Positions 7,483 to 14,383 of a DNA stretch of 64,000 nt are shown here, piece after piece. Made by a program: the position numbers and the translations under genes. The stretch is from an uncultured Eubacteriales bacterium (GTDB taxonomy: Bacteria > Bacillota > Clostridia > Lachnospirales > Lachnospiraceae). How positions within the stretch are numbered: position 1 is the stretch's first letter; each line of letters starts with the position of its first letter. The stretch covers positions 1 through 64,000 of the forward strand of contig OMXJ01000012.1 of the NCBI GenBank assembly GCA_900315015.1, in the 5' to 3' direction. The notes below the pieces were generated by a model. That model ran no database searches, was not told the DNA's origin, and saw nothing but the letters and a program-made list of their open reading frames with translations.

Positions 7483-8442
7483 TCAGACCTCTTTAAGATG
7501 AACTGCGAAGCCGCCCATTTCACCCTTAAGGTAGATAAAGTTTATATGTCCATCTGCTGCTCTTGAGCTTGATGACTCATCAAACTTAACGCCGGCCTTC
7601 TCCATGCGGTACATTGCACGAGGAACGCTCTTTGTGCCGATGGCGATGTGTCCGTTTGTTCCCCTGCCATTAGCCTTCATTATTTCAATACTGTCACTAG
7701 AGAAGATAGAAGCATCACCTTCCTTATTTGCAAAGCCAAAGCTCTGGCTGAATAGACCAGCTATGCTTCTTGCTTCATCAGCATTTGCAGCATTAATACC
7801 AACGTGAACAATTCTATAATCAAGCATCTTATCAACTGCCTGCTTAGAAAGCTTAGTAATCTCATCCCAGTTCTCTTCATCAAGGAGCTTTTTAGTTACC
7901 ATGAAGCTTCCGCCTGCTGCATAGATCTTGTCAAAGCTTAAGTAATCCATCATATTGTTAAGGCTGATTCCACCTGTAGGCATGAACTTTACCTTGCCAT
8001 AAGGAGCTGCCATGGCCTTGATCATCTTGATGCCGCCGCTCTGCTCAGCCGGGAAGAACTTTACATATGTAAGTCCAAGTGAAAGCGCTGTCTCAATGTT
8101 GCTTGGATTATTAGTTCCAGGAATCATTGGAACACCGATTTCCTGCGCATATCTAACGATTTCAGGGTTAAGTCCCGGACTTACAAGGAACTTAGCTCCA
8201 GCTTCCTTGGCTGCATCTGCATTTGCCTTAGTAAGAACTGTACCTGCTCCAACACAGAGCTCAGGCTCAGCCTTCTTCATTTCCTGCATTACTTCCTTAG
8301 CAGCATCTGTTCTGAAGGTAACCTCGGCTGCATAAATACCGCCCTTAACAAGAGCATGTGCAAGACCTGCTGCCTTTGAAGCATCATCAAGTGCAATTAC
8401 AGGTACAATACCATTTGCATATATTTCATCATAGATATTCAT
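7483..8442 (-). CDS. kdgA: KDPG/KHG aldolase fused to a VOC-like domain
   Basis: Last step of the uronate route: cleaves 2-keto-3-deoxy-6-phosphogluconate to pyruvate and glyceraldehyde-3-phosphate in the cytoplasm. Residues 1 to about 205 are a class I KDPG aldolase. They show GIVPVIALDD, the catalytic Glu in AAEVTFRT, VGAGTVL, the Schiff-base Lys in YVKFFPAE, and MPTGGIS. Residues about 210-319 form an extra domain beginning YRIVHVGINAANADEA and ending GGFAVHLKEV, with the look of a glyoxalase/VOC fold. Ordinary KdgA is about 210 residues. The role of the second domain is unknown; lactoylglutathione lyase-like or sugar-binding roles are speculative. It is the terminal gene of the operon, followed by a terminator. 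Confidence 0.9.
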   Translation of the reverse strand: MNIYDEIYANGIVPVIALDDASKAAGLAHALVKGGIYAAEVTFRTDAAKEVMQEMKKAEPELCVGAGTVLTKANADAAKEAGAKFLVSPGLNPEIVRYAQEIGVPMIPGTNNPSNIETALSLGLTYVKFFPAEQSGGIKMIKAMAAPYGKVKFMPTGGISLNNMMDYLSFDKIYAAGGSFMVTKKLLDEENWDEITKLSKQAVDKMLDYRIVHVGINAANADEARSIAGLFSQSFGFANKEGDASIFSSDSIEIMKANGRGTNGHIAIGTKSVPRAMYRMEKAGVKFDESSSSRAADGHINFIYLKGEMGGFAVHLKEV

Positions 8443-8469
8443 TATTCTACCTCTATTCTATTTATGAAA

Positions 8470-8533
8470 CTAAGCCATAAAAGGCTGCGATAATAGGCAT
8501 AAGCGCCGCTTTTCCGCAGCCTCTACGGCTCAG
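8470..8533 (-). other. Long RNA hairpin between kduD and kdgA
   Basis: Outer arms at 8470-8479 and 8524-8533 (CTAAGCCATA / TACGGCTCAG, with G-U pairs in the transcript) enclose an inner stem of AGGCTGCG / CGCAGCCT at 8482-8489 and 8515-8522. There is no U-run on the kdgA side, so processing, mRNA stability or partial termination is more likely than full termination. Confidence 0.55.
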
Positions 8534-8562
8534 TAAAAATTCAAAGACTAAAAAATCTTAAA

Positions 8563-9366
8563 TTATGGCTGCTTTCCGATGTAAGCAAGGATACCACCAT
8601 CTACATAGATGATCTGACCATTGATGAAGTCTGAAGCATCTGAAGCAAGGAAAACTGCTGTTCCCTGAAGATCTTCTGGAGTTCCCCAACGGCCTGCTGG
8701 TGTCTTAGCACGGATGAAGCTATCGAATGGATGCATTGAACCATCTGGCTGCTTCTCACGAAGAGGAGCTGTCTGAGGAGTAGCAATGTAACCAGGTCCG
8801 ATACCATTACACTGAATGTTATATGCACCATACTCTGAACAGATGTTTCTTGTAAGCATCTTAAGGCCGCCCTTAGCTGCAGCATAAGCTGAAACTGTCT
8901 CACGTCCAAGCTCACTCATCATAGAACAGATGTTTATGATCTTTCCATGGCCCTTCTTGATCATGCCAGGAATAACTGCCTTAGAAACGATGAATGGGGC
9001 ATTAAGGTCAACGTCGATAACCTGTCTCCACTGCTCAACAGTCATGTCTGTCATAGGAATTCTCTTGATGATACCAGCATTATTAACAAGGACGTCAACA
9101 ACGCCTACCTCTTCCTCTATCTTCTTAAGAGTTGCCTGAACCTGCTCTTCATTTGTAACGTCGCAGACATAGCCCTTTGCATCAATTCCAAGCTCAGCAT
9201 AAGCCTTAAGGCCCATATCTACCTTGTCCTGGCTGATATCGTTGAAAACTACCTTTGCACCTGCCTGTGCAAAAGCTGTAGCATAACCAAAGCCTAAACC
9301 ATAAGTTGCACCTGTAACCCAAGCTACCTTACCAGCAAGAGAAAACTTCTTTGTAAAATCTTCCAT
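8563..9366 (-). CDS. kduD: 2-dehydro-3-deoxy-D-gluconate 5-dehydrogenase (KduD)
   Basis: An NAD(P)-dependent short-chain dehydrogenase that reduces 2,5-diketo-3-deoxygluconate to 2-keto-3-deoxygluconate. It shows the SDR signatures in order: TGATYGLGFG near the N-terminus, VLVNNAG near residue 95, the catalytic Ser in INICSMMS, and YAAAK with Tyr near 161 and Lys near 165. Length is 267 residues, usual for KduD. The ATG at 9366 is preferred because GGAGG precedes it; a TTG two codons earlier is unlikely. Its place between kduI and kdgA supports the substrate assignment over a generic SDR. Confidence 0.92.
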   Translation of the reverse strand: MEDFTKKFSLAGKVAWVTGATYGLGFGYATAFAQAGAKVVFNDISQDKVDMGLKAYAELGIDAKGYVCDVTNEEQVQATLKKIEEEVGVVDVLVNNAGIIKRIPMTDMTVEQWRQVIDVDLNAPFIVSKAVIPGMIKKGHGKIINICSMMSELGRETVSAYAAAKGGLKMLTRNICSEYGAYNIQCNGIGPGYIATPQTAPLREKQPDGSMHPFDSFIRAKTPAGRWGTPEDLQGTAVFLASDASDFINGQIIYVDGGILAYIGKQP

Positions 9367-9454
9367 GTTCAAATCCTCCGTAATTTTTTATTTTTTTTAA
9401 AACCATATATAGCCTTAAACTTCCTGGCCTTTAAGCCGGAAGATAATTTCAAAT

Positions 9455-9486
9455 AAAATACGGGATAGCCCCATATCCCATATTTT
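9455..9486. terminator. Hairpin between kduI and kduD, possible partial terminator
   Basis: Arms AAAATACGGGATA (9455-9467) and TATCCCATATTTT (9474-9486) around a six-base loop, one mismatch-type pair. Read leftward it is followed by TATTTGAAATT, a weak U-rich tail. It may attenuate readthrough from kduI to kduD. Confidence 0.5.
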
Positions 9487-9605
9487 ATCTATATCAAAAA
9501 GCTTTTACGGTAGCTAACGGCCCCCGGGAACAGCCGCCGCCACTTTTGATACCATCATAAATACACGTTCTCCGAAAGGGAAAACCTTAGTTAAAGCAGA
9601 TCTTA

Positions 9606-10469
9606 TTATAAAAGATCCTGATTCTTAATATGATCCATGTCATCATACTGCTGGTTCTCACCGCACATTCCCCAAATGAAGGTGTAGTTTCTTGAACCTG
9701 CGCCTGCATGAATTGACCAGCTAGGACTGATAACTGCCTGCTCGTTTCTAACAACGATATGGCGTGTCTCCTGTGGCTCGCCCATGAAATGCATAACGAA
9801 TGCATCCTCTGGAAGATCGAAGTACATATAAACTTCCATTCTTCTGTCATGAGTATGACATGGCATTGTATTCCAAACAGAACCCGGCTTGAGAGCTGTC
9901 ATGCCCATTGAAAGCTGGCATGTATCAACCTGTCCTGCAACGATGAACTTATTAATAACTCTATGATTTGAATCCTCAAGACATCCGCACTCAACCTTAT
10001 TCTCAGGCTTTACGATAACAACGTCATCAGATGGCTCACCTTCAAGCTTGATGAGAACTGTCTTCTTCTCGCAATGAGCTGGTGTTGAATTGATATAGAA
10101 ATGAGCCGGCTTTGAAGCGTCGTCACTTGCAAATACAACATCCTTAACTCCGCGGCTAAGATACATAGCCTCCTTATGTCCTACCTTATATTCCTTGCCA
10201 TCAGCTGTAATAGTACCAGCGCCGCCGATATTAATTACACCCATTTCTCTTCTCTGAAGGAAATACTCTGCTCTAAGCTCAGCACCTGCTGTAAGAACAA
10301 GTGGCTTGTCTGTAGGAACTGCTGAACCTGTAATAATTCTATCGATATGGCTATAAACAAGCTTTATCTCATTTGGCTTAAAAAGATCGCCGATGAAAAA
10401 TTCCTCGCGAAGTCTTTTAGTATCATAATACTTTGAATCCTTTGGTGATGCTGCTGTCCTAACTTCCAT
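9606..10469 (-). CDS. kduI: 5-dehydro-4-deoxy-D-glucuronate isomerase (KduI)
   Basis: Isomerises 4-deoxy-L-threo-5-hexosulose uronate, the product released from unsaturated galacturonate, into 2,5-diketo-3-deoxygluconate. The start at 10469 (MEVRTAASPKDSKYYDTKRLREEF) has AAAGGAG at proper spacing; the upstream nine codons lack this. The 288 residues fit KduI (about 280). The cupin metal-site region MPCHTHDRRMEVYMYFDLPE and the later ETRHIVVRNEQAVISPSWSIHAG are clear. It sits between uxaC and kduD in the leftward operon and serves the GH105 and lyase products. Confidence 0.95.
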   Translation of the reverse strand: MEVRTAASPKDSKYYDTKRLREEFFIGDLFKPNEIKLVYSHIDRIITGSAVPTDKPLVLTAGAELRAEYFLQRREMGVINIGGAGTITADGKEYKVGHKEAMYLSRGVKDVVFASDDASKPAHFYINSTPAHCEKKTVLIKLEGEPSDDVVIVKPENKVECGCLEDSNHRVINKFIVAGQVDTCQLSMGMTALKPGSVWNTMPCHTHDRRMEVYMYFDLPEDAFVMHFMGEPQETRHIVVRNEQAVISPSWSIHAGAGSRNYTFIWGMCGENQQYDDMDHIKNQDLL

Positions 10470-10654
10470 TTTTCTCTCCTTTTTCAAATTATTCATTTTA
10501 GCTGATTCTAAATCTCCTCTATAAATCAGCTTACCTCAACACTTTTTATCAATTGTTTCATCAATAATCTTTATCAATAATTTCGCAATTATTTCCATCA
10601 ACATTTTATCAATGTTTTTATCAATGCTCATTATCAGTATTTCCAGCTACATAC

Positions 10655-10754
10655 AATTTTAAATTGTATCTAAGTTAAAGTTGAAATACTTAACTGCATT
10701 ATTAAATTTTAAATTGTATCTAAGTTAAAGTTGAAATACTTAACTGCATTATTA
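10655..10754. repeat. Perfect 50-bp tandem duplication of the uxaC 3' end
   Basis: Positions 10655-10704 and 10705-10754 are identical. The right copy holds the last codons and stop of uxaC (frame ...NAVKYFNFNLDTI-stop); the left copy is a non-coding duplicate directly after it. Perfect identity implies a recent event. Confidence 0.9.
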
Positions 10755-12121
10755 TAAGAAATATTCTTTACAAGCTTTGTAAGAACTCTTTCATTATCTG
10801 GGAACTCACCGTTCTCAACTGCACTACCTAGCATATCACAGAAAAGTCTTCTGAAATAATCATGTCTTGTATATGATAAGAAGCTTCTTGAATCAGTGAG
10901 CATTCCAAGGAATACACTGATATTTCCGATGCTTGCAAGAGTACTGATCTGCTCGCGCATTCCCTTAAGATTGTCATTGAACCACCAAGCAATACCCTGG
11001 ATTACCTTACCTGCTGCGTAGCTGTCTGAGAAGCAGCCAAGAACTGTAGCAAGCATTGCATTATCAGCTGGATTAAGAGAATAAAGAACTGTCTTTCCAA
11101 GATTTCCATTTACCTCAAGGCTATCAAGGAAATCACAGAGCTGATCTGCTGGCAGATAATTATAAATGCTATCATAACCAGTATCAGGACCGAGCTTTTT
11201 ATACATATTAGTATTATTATCTCTCTTTGCTCCGATATGAAGCTGCATTACCCAGTCACGCTTCTTATATTCAGCAGCAACAAAGCTCATGAATGCTGTC
11301 TTGTAGATGCGCATTTCTTCATTTGATGGCTCCTTGCCAGCGAGCTTATCTGTAAATACCTTATTGATAGTGAGCTCATCAGCTGGTGCATACATAACAT
11401 ACTGAAGAGCATGGTCTGAAACATGGCAGCCCATTGATGAGAAGAAATCCATTCTCTTTGAAAGAGCTTCCTTAAGAGCGCTGAAGCTGTCTATTGTAAC
11501 TCCTGAAACCTCAGCGAGCTTATTTATATAAGTAGTAAAATCAGGCTTTTCAATATTAAGAGCCTTATCAGGACGCCAAGCAGGAACAACCTGAACATCA
11601 AAGCTCTCATCCTCTGCAATCTGCTTATGATACTCTAATGAATCAACAGGATCATCTGTTGTGCAGATAAGCTTTACATTTGACATTTTAACAATTCCGC
11701 GAACTGAAAGAGCAGGATCTTTAAGTTTTTCACAGGTCTCATTCCAGATTTCCTCTGCAGTATCGCTGCTAAGAGGCTTTGAAATGCCGAAATACTTCTT
11801 AAGCTCAAGATGGCTCCAATGGTAAAGTGGATTTCCGAATGCAGTTTCAAGTGCCTCTGCCCACTTCATGAACTTATCATGATCTGAAGCATCTCCGGTA
11901 ATGTACTTTTCATCAATTCCGGCTTCTCTCATGAGACGCCACTTGTAATGGTCTCCGTAAAGCCAGACCTGAGTGATATTTTCAAATCTTTTATCCTCAG
12001 CAATCTCCTTTGGGCTGATATGGCAATGATAATCAAGCACCGGTGCATCCTTAACAACATCAAAAAGCTTTTTAGCAGTTGGTGTTGAAAGAAGGAAGTC
12101 CTCTGACATAAACTCCTTCAT
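10709..12121 (-). CDS. uxaC: Uronate isomerase (UxaC)
   Basis: Converts D-galacturonate to D-tagaturonate (and glucuronate to fructuronate), the first step of saturated uronate use. At 470 residues it has the family length. The amidohydrolase-type metal motif LDYHCH lies at residues 29-34. Other family stretches are QVWLYGDHYKWRLMR, YHWSHLELKKYFGI, TTDDPVDSLEYH and GIAWWFNDNLKGM. AAGGAG precedes the ATG. It is the first gene of the leftward operon, under a promoter with a LacI-type operator at 12249-12298. Its final codons are duplicated downstream. Confidence 0.96.
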   Translation of the reverse strand: MKEFMSEDFLLSTPTAKKLFDVVKDAPVLDYHCHISPKEIAEDKRFENITQVWLYGDHYKWRLMREAGIDEKYITGDASDHDKFMKWAEALETAFGNPLYHWSHLELKKYFGISKPLSSDTAEEIWNETCEKLKDPALSVRGIVKMSNVKLICTTDDPVDSLEYHKQIAEDESFDVQVVPAWRPDKALNIEKPDFTTYINKLAEVSGVTIDSFSALKEALSKRMDFFSSMGCHVSDHALQYVMYAPADELTINKVFTDKLAGKEPSNEEMRIYKTAFMSFVAAEYKKRDWVMQLHIGAKRDNNTNMYKKLGPDTGYDSIYNYLPADQLCDFLDSLEVNGNLGKTVLYSLNPADNAMLATVLGCFSDSYAAGKVIQGIAWWFNDNLKGMREQISTLASIGNISVFLGMLTDSRSFLSYTRHDYFRRLFCDMLGSAVENGEFPDNERVLTKLVKNISYNNAVKYFNFNLDTI

Positions 12122-12248
12122 TATAAATCTCCTTTCGAATCTGATAGCATATTTAATTTTTAATTGTAATTATTATTTTTTTCTTTCATTTTTTTCCACA
12201 AAAGTCTTTAAAAGTATGAAAGAATCACGTTTTCGCCGCCTTCTTTTA

Positions 12249-12298
12249 TGAAAGCGTTTACATAAGCATATTATATAACATTTTTTCGATATTTGCAA
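12249..12298 (-). promoter_or_regulatory. uxaC operon promoter with LacI/CcpA-type operator
   Basis: On the minus strand: -35 TTGCAA (12293-12298), 17-base spacer, -10 TATAAT (12270-12275). The palindrome TGAAAGCGTTTACA (12249-12262) begins seven bases past the -10, where a repressor would block initiation. It also fits the CcpA cre consensus, so LacI-type KdgR or CcpA control cannot be separated by sequence. Confidence 0.8.
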
Positions 12299-12319
12299 CC
12301 ACTTTTTTTAAAAAAATTG

Positions 12320-12367
12320 TTGACATATTTCAAAAATTGTTGTAATATATATGTAAGCGTTTACATT
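12320..12367 (+). promoter_or_regulatory. uxaA promoter with LacI/CcpA-type operator
   Basis: TTGACA (12320-12325), 17-base spacer, TAATAT (12343-12348), then palindrome ATGTAAGCGTTTACAT at about +1. It mirrors the uxaC promoter. The two -35 boxes are back to back about 21 bases apart. Confidence 0.82.
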
Positions 12368-12376
12368 GTGATTTTT

Positions 12377-12421
12377 AAATAGCTCAAAGGGCGGTACCCT
12401 AGCCGCTCTGATGGGCTATTT
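12377..12421 (+). other. Structured leader hairpin upstream of uxaA
   Basis: Outer stem AAATAGCTC (12377-12385) with GGGCTATTT (12413-12421); inner stem AGGGCGG (12388-12394) with CCGCTCT (12403-12409), each with one G-U pair. A short TTTTCTC tail follows, so it could act as a leaky attenuator or stabilise the 5' end. Confidence 0.55.
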
Positions 12422-12501
12422 TCTCACATTTAATGTAACTACTGAATAAAGAATTACTGAACCTTTAAACAGTCTAAACAGTTTAAACAGTTTTTTCTCA
12501 T

Positions 12502-12518
12502 ATGTAACGCGCTTACAT
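12502..12518 (+). promoter_or_regulatory. Second LacI-type operator in the uxaA leader
   Basis: ATGTAACGCGCTTACAT is a near-perfect palindrome with the half-sites of the other operators but one extra central base. It lies about 150 bases downstream of the first uxaA operator, suggesting looping or roadblock control. Confidence 0.55.
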
Positions 12519-12565
12519 TTGTAAGAAATATGGAGAGTGTTAAAAGCGCAGAATGGCAGGTAAAT

Positions 12566-14074
12566 ATGCAGAGATATATCAGGATCAATGATGTCGACAA
12601 TGTAGCAGTTGCTCTTACTCCTCTTGGTAAGGGAGAGGTTACTTCCTTTATCAGTGCATCAGATCCTTCTAATAAATTAGAGGTGGTTCTCTCAGAAGAC
12701 ATACCACAAGGTCACAAATTTGCGCTTTGTGATTTAAAAACCGGCAGTAAAATAATAAAATATGCCAATCCTATTGGCACTGCCACCGCAGATATAATCA
12801 CCGGAAGCCATGTTCATACTCACAACATCAAAACAACTCTCGGTGATATAAATGAATATACTTATACAAAACAGGTGACTGATTTCCCAAAGGAAGAGCC
12901 TTTTTATTTCAACGGCTATCTTCGTAAAGATGGAAGGGCCGGCATCAGAAATGATATCTGGATTATCCCAACTGTTGGCTGTGTAAATGGTCTTGTCAAA
13001 TCGCTTGAAAGAGCTGGTAATGCTCAGCTCAGAAAAGAAGGTATCGATGACATAGTAGGCTTTACTCATCCATATGGCTGCTCCCAGATGGGGCTCGATC
13101 AGGAAAATACCCGTCATATCCTTGCAGACCTCATAAAGCATCCAAACGCAGGCGGCGTTCTTGTTGTAGGTCTTGGCTGTGAAAACAGCAACATCCCTGT
13201 AATGATGGATTATCTTGAAGGCTATGATGAGTCAAGAGTGCGTTTTTTAGTTGCACAGGATTTCACAGACGAATTTTCAGAAGGAATAAAGCTCCTTTCT
13301 GAATTAATAGACAATGCTTCAAAGGATAAGAGAGTTCCGATAAGCAGCGAAAAACTTATTGTCGGACTCAAGTGCGGAGGTTCTGATGGACTTTCAGGAA
13401 TCACCGCAAATCCAACCGTCGGTGCTTTCTCCGACTTCCTTATTAGACACGGCGGAACAACCATCCTCACGGAAGTTCCTGAGATGTTCGGTGCTGAAAA
13501 GATCCTCATGAACAGATGTGCAAATGAAGAACTTTTCGAAAAGACTGTCGATCTCATAAATGATTTCAAGGATTATTTCGGACGCTACAATCAGGTATGT
13601 TATGAAAATCCTAGCCCAGGAAATAAAAAGGGCGGAATTACAACTCTTGAAGATAAGTCTCTTGGCTGTACTCAAAAAGCCGGAAAGAGCGAAGTAGAAG
13701 GCGTTCTTAAATATTCAGAGCCTGTTATAAACAAAGGTCTGAACCTTCTTTCAGCTCCGGGAAACGATATGGTAGCTGCTACTGCCCTTGCTTCATCAGG
13801 TGCACAGCTTGTGCTTTTCACAACAGGACGTGGAACTCCGTTCTCATCTCCTGTTCCTACAGTTAAGATTTCATCTAACACTCTGCTTTTCGAGAAAAAG
13901 CCAGGTTGGATTGATTTTAATGCAGGTGTCATTGTTACAGAAGGAAAATCAATCAATGATACAGCCATGAACCTCGCTAATTTCGTAAAGGAGGTTGCTG
14001 AAGGAAAGAAAGTAAAGAGCGAGCTCTCCTTCTATAAGGATATCGCGATTTTTAAGGACGGCGTTACCTGCTAA
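12566..14074 (+). CDS. uxaA: Altronate dehydratase (UxaA)
   Basis: Dehydrates D-altronate to 2-keto-3-deoxygluconate. The N-terminal SAF domain starts MQRYIRINDVDNVAVALTPLGKG and includes GHKFALCDL. The larger C-terminal catalytic domain has GYLRKDGRAGIRNDIWIIPTVGCVN, FTHPYGCSQMG, VGLGCENSN, LKCGGSDGLSGITANP and GRGTPF. Length is 502 residues from this start. The start at 12566 matches the family's N-terminus and has AGG six bases upstream. An ATG at 12530 would add 12 atypical residues without a ribosome binding site. It is the first gene of the rightward uxaA-uxaB-kdgK group. Its 3' end is partly duplicated downstream. Confidence 0.93.
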   Translation: MQRYIRINDVDNVAVALTPLGKGEVTSFISASDPSNKLEVVLSEDIPQGHKFALCDLKTGSKIIKYANPIGTATADIITGSHVHTHNIKTTLGDINEYTYTKQVTDFPKEEPFYFNGYLRKDGRAGIRNDIWIIPTVGCVNGLVKSLERAGNAQLRKEGIDDIVGFTHPYGCSQMGLDQENTRHILADLIKHPNAGGVLVVGLGCENSNIPVMMDYLEGYDESRVRFLVAQDFTDEFSEGIKLLSELIDNASKDKRVPISSEKLIVGLKCGGSDGLSGITANPTVGAFSDFLIRHGGTTILTEVPEMFGAEKILMNRCANEELFEKTVDLINDFKDYFGRYNQVCYENPSPGNKKGGITTLEDKSLGCTQKAGKSEVEGVLKYSEPVINKGLNLLSAPGNDMVAATALASSGAQLVLFTTGRGTPFSSPVPTVKISSNTLLFEKKPGWIDFNAGVIVTEGKSINDTAMNLANFVKEVAEGKKVKSELSFYKDIAIFKDGVTC

Positions 14075-14152
14075 CACCATATTTAACAGGTATGAGAACA
14101 CGACCATTATCCCGATCCCGGGACGGCGTTACCTGCTAACACCATATTTAAC
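14056..14152. repeat. 32-bp direct repeat of the uxaA 3' end
   Basis: GGACGGCGTTACCTGCTAAC... occurs at 14056-14087 (last codons and stop of uxaA) and identically at 14121-14152, 65 bases apart. The second copy is non-coding. Confidence 0.9.
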
Positions 14153-14180
14153 TGATTGAAATAATCTGACCGTATGGACG

Positions 14181-14244
14181 TAAAATACGGCAGTAATAAA
14201 ATACGGCAGTAATAAAATACGGCAGTAATAAATTACGGCCGTAA
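14181..14244. repeat. Four tandem copies of a 16-bp unit
   Basis: TAAAATACGGCAGTAA is repeated exactly at 14181, 14197 and 14213. A fourth, changed copy at 14229 reads TAAATTACGGCCGTAA, a perfect palindrome over its last 12 bases. It lies in the uxaA-uxaB gap. Confidence 0.9.
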
Positions 14245-14300
14245 TTGTAAAATGTTCTTATCAATTAAATGCAATTAACAATTGCAACATGCAGCTACAT

Positions 14301-14339
14301 CAAATAGCTACAACAAATAGCTAAAACAAATAGCTAAAA
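14301..14339. repeat. Three tandem copies of a 13-bp unit
   Basis: CAAATAGCTAAAA and a one-base variant at 14301, 14314 and 14327, ending about 45 bases before the uxaB start. Degenerate copies continue to 14360. Confidence 0.8.
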
Positions 14340-14383
14340 CAAACAATAATACAAATAATAATGAAAGGGGTTTAAAACACAAA

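Noticed and set aside
12454-12702. Leftward open frame across the uxaA start
   Set aside because: Shadow of uxaA, with no ribosome site, running through the operator.
14181-14339. Possible CRISPR or iteron-type origin
   Set aside because: Repeats of 13-16 bases without spacers and without a replication initiator gene; they lie between two catabolic genes.
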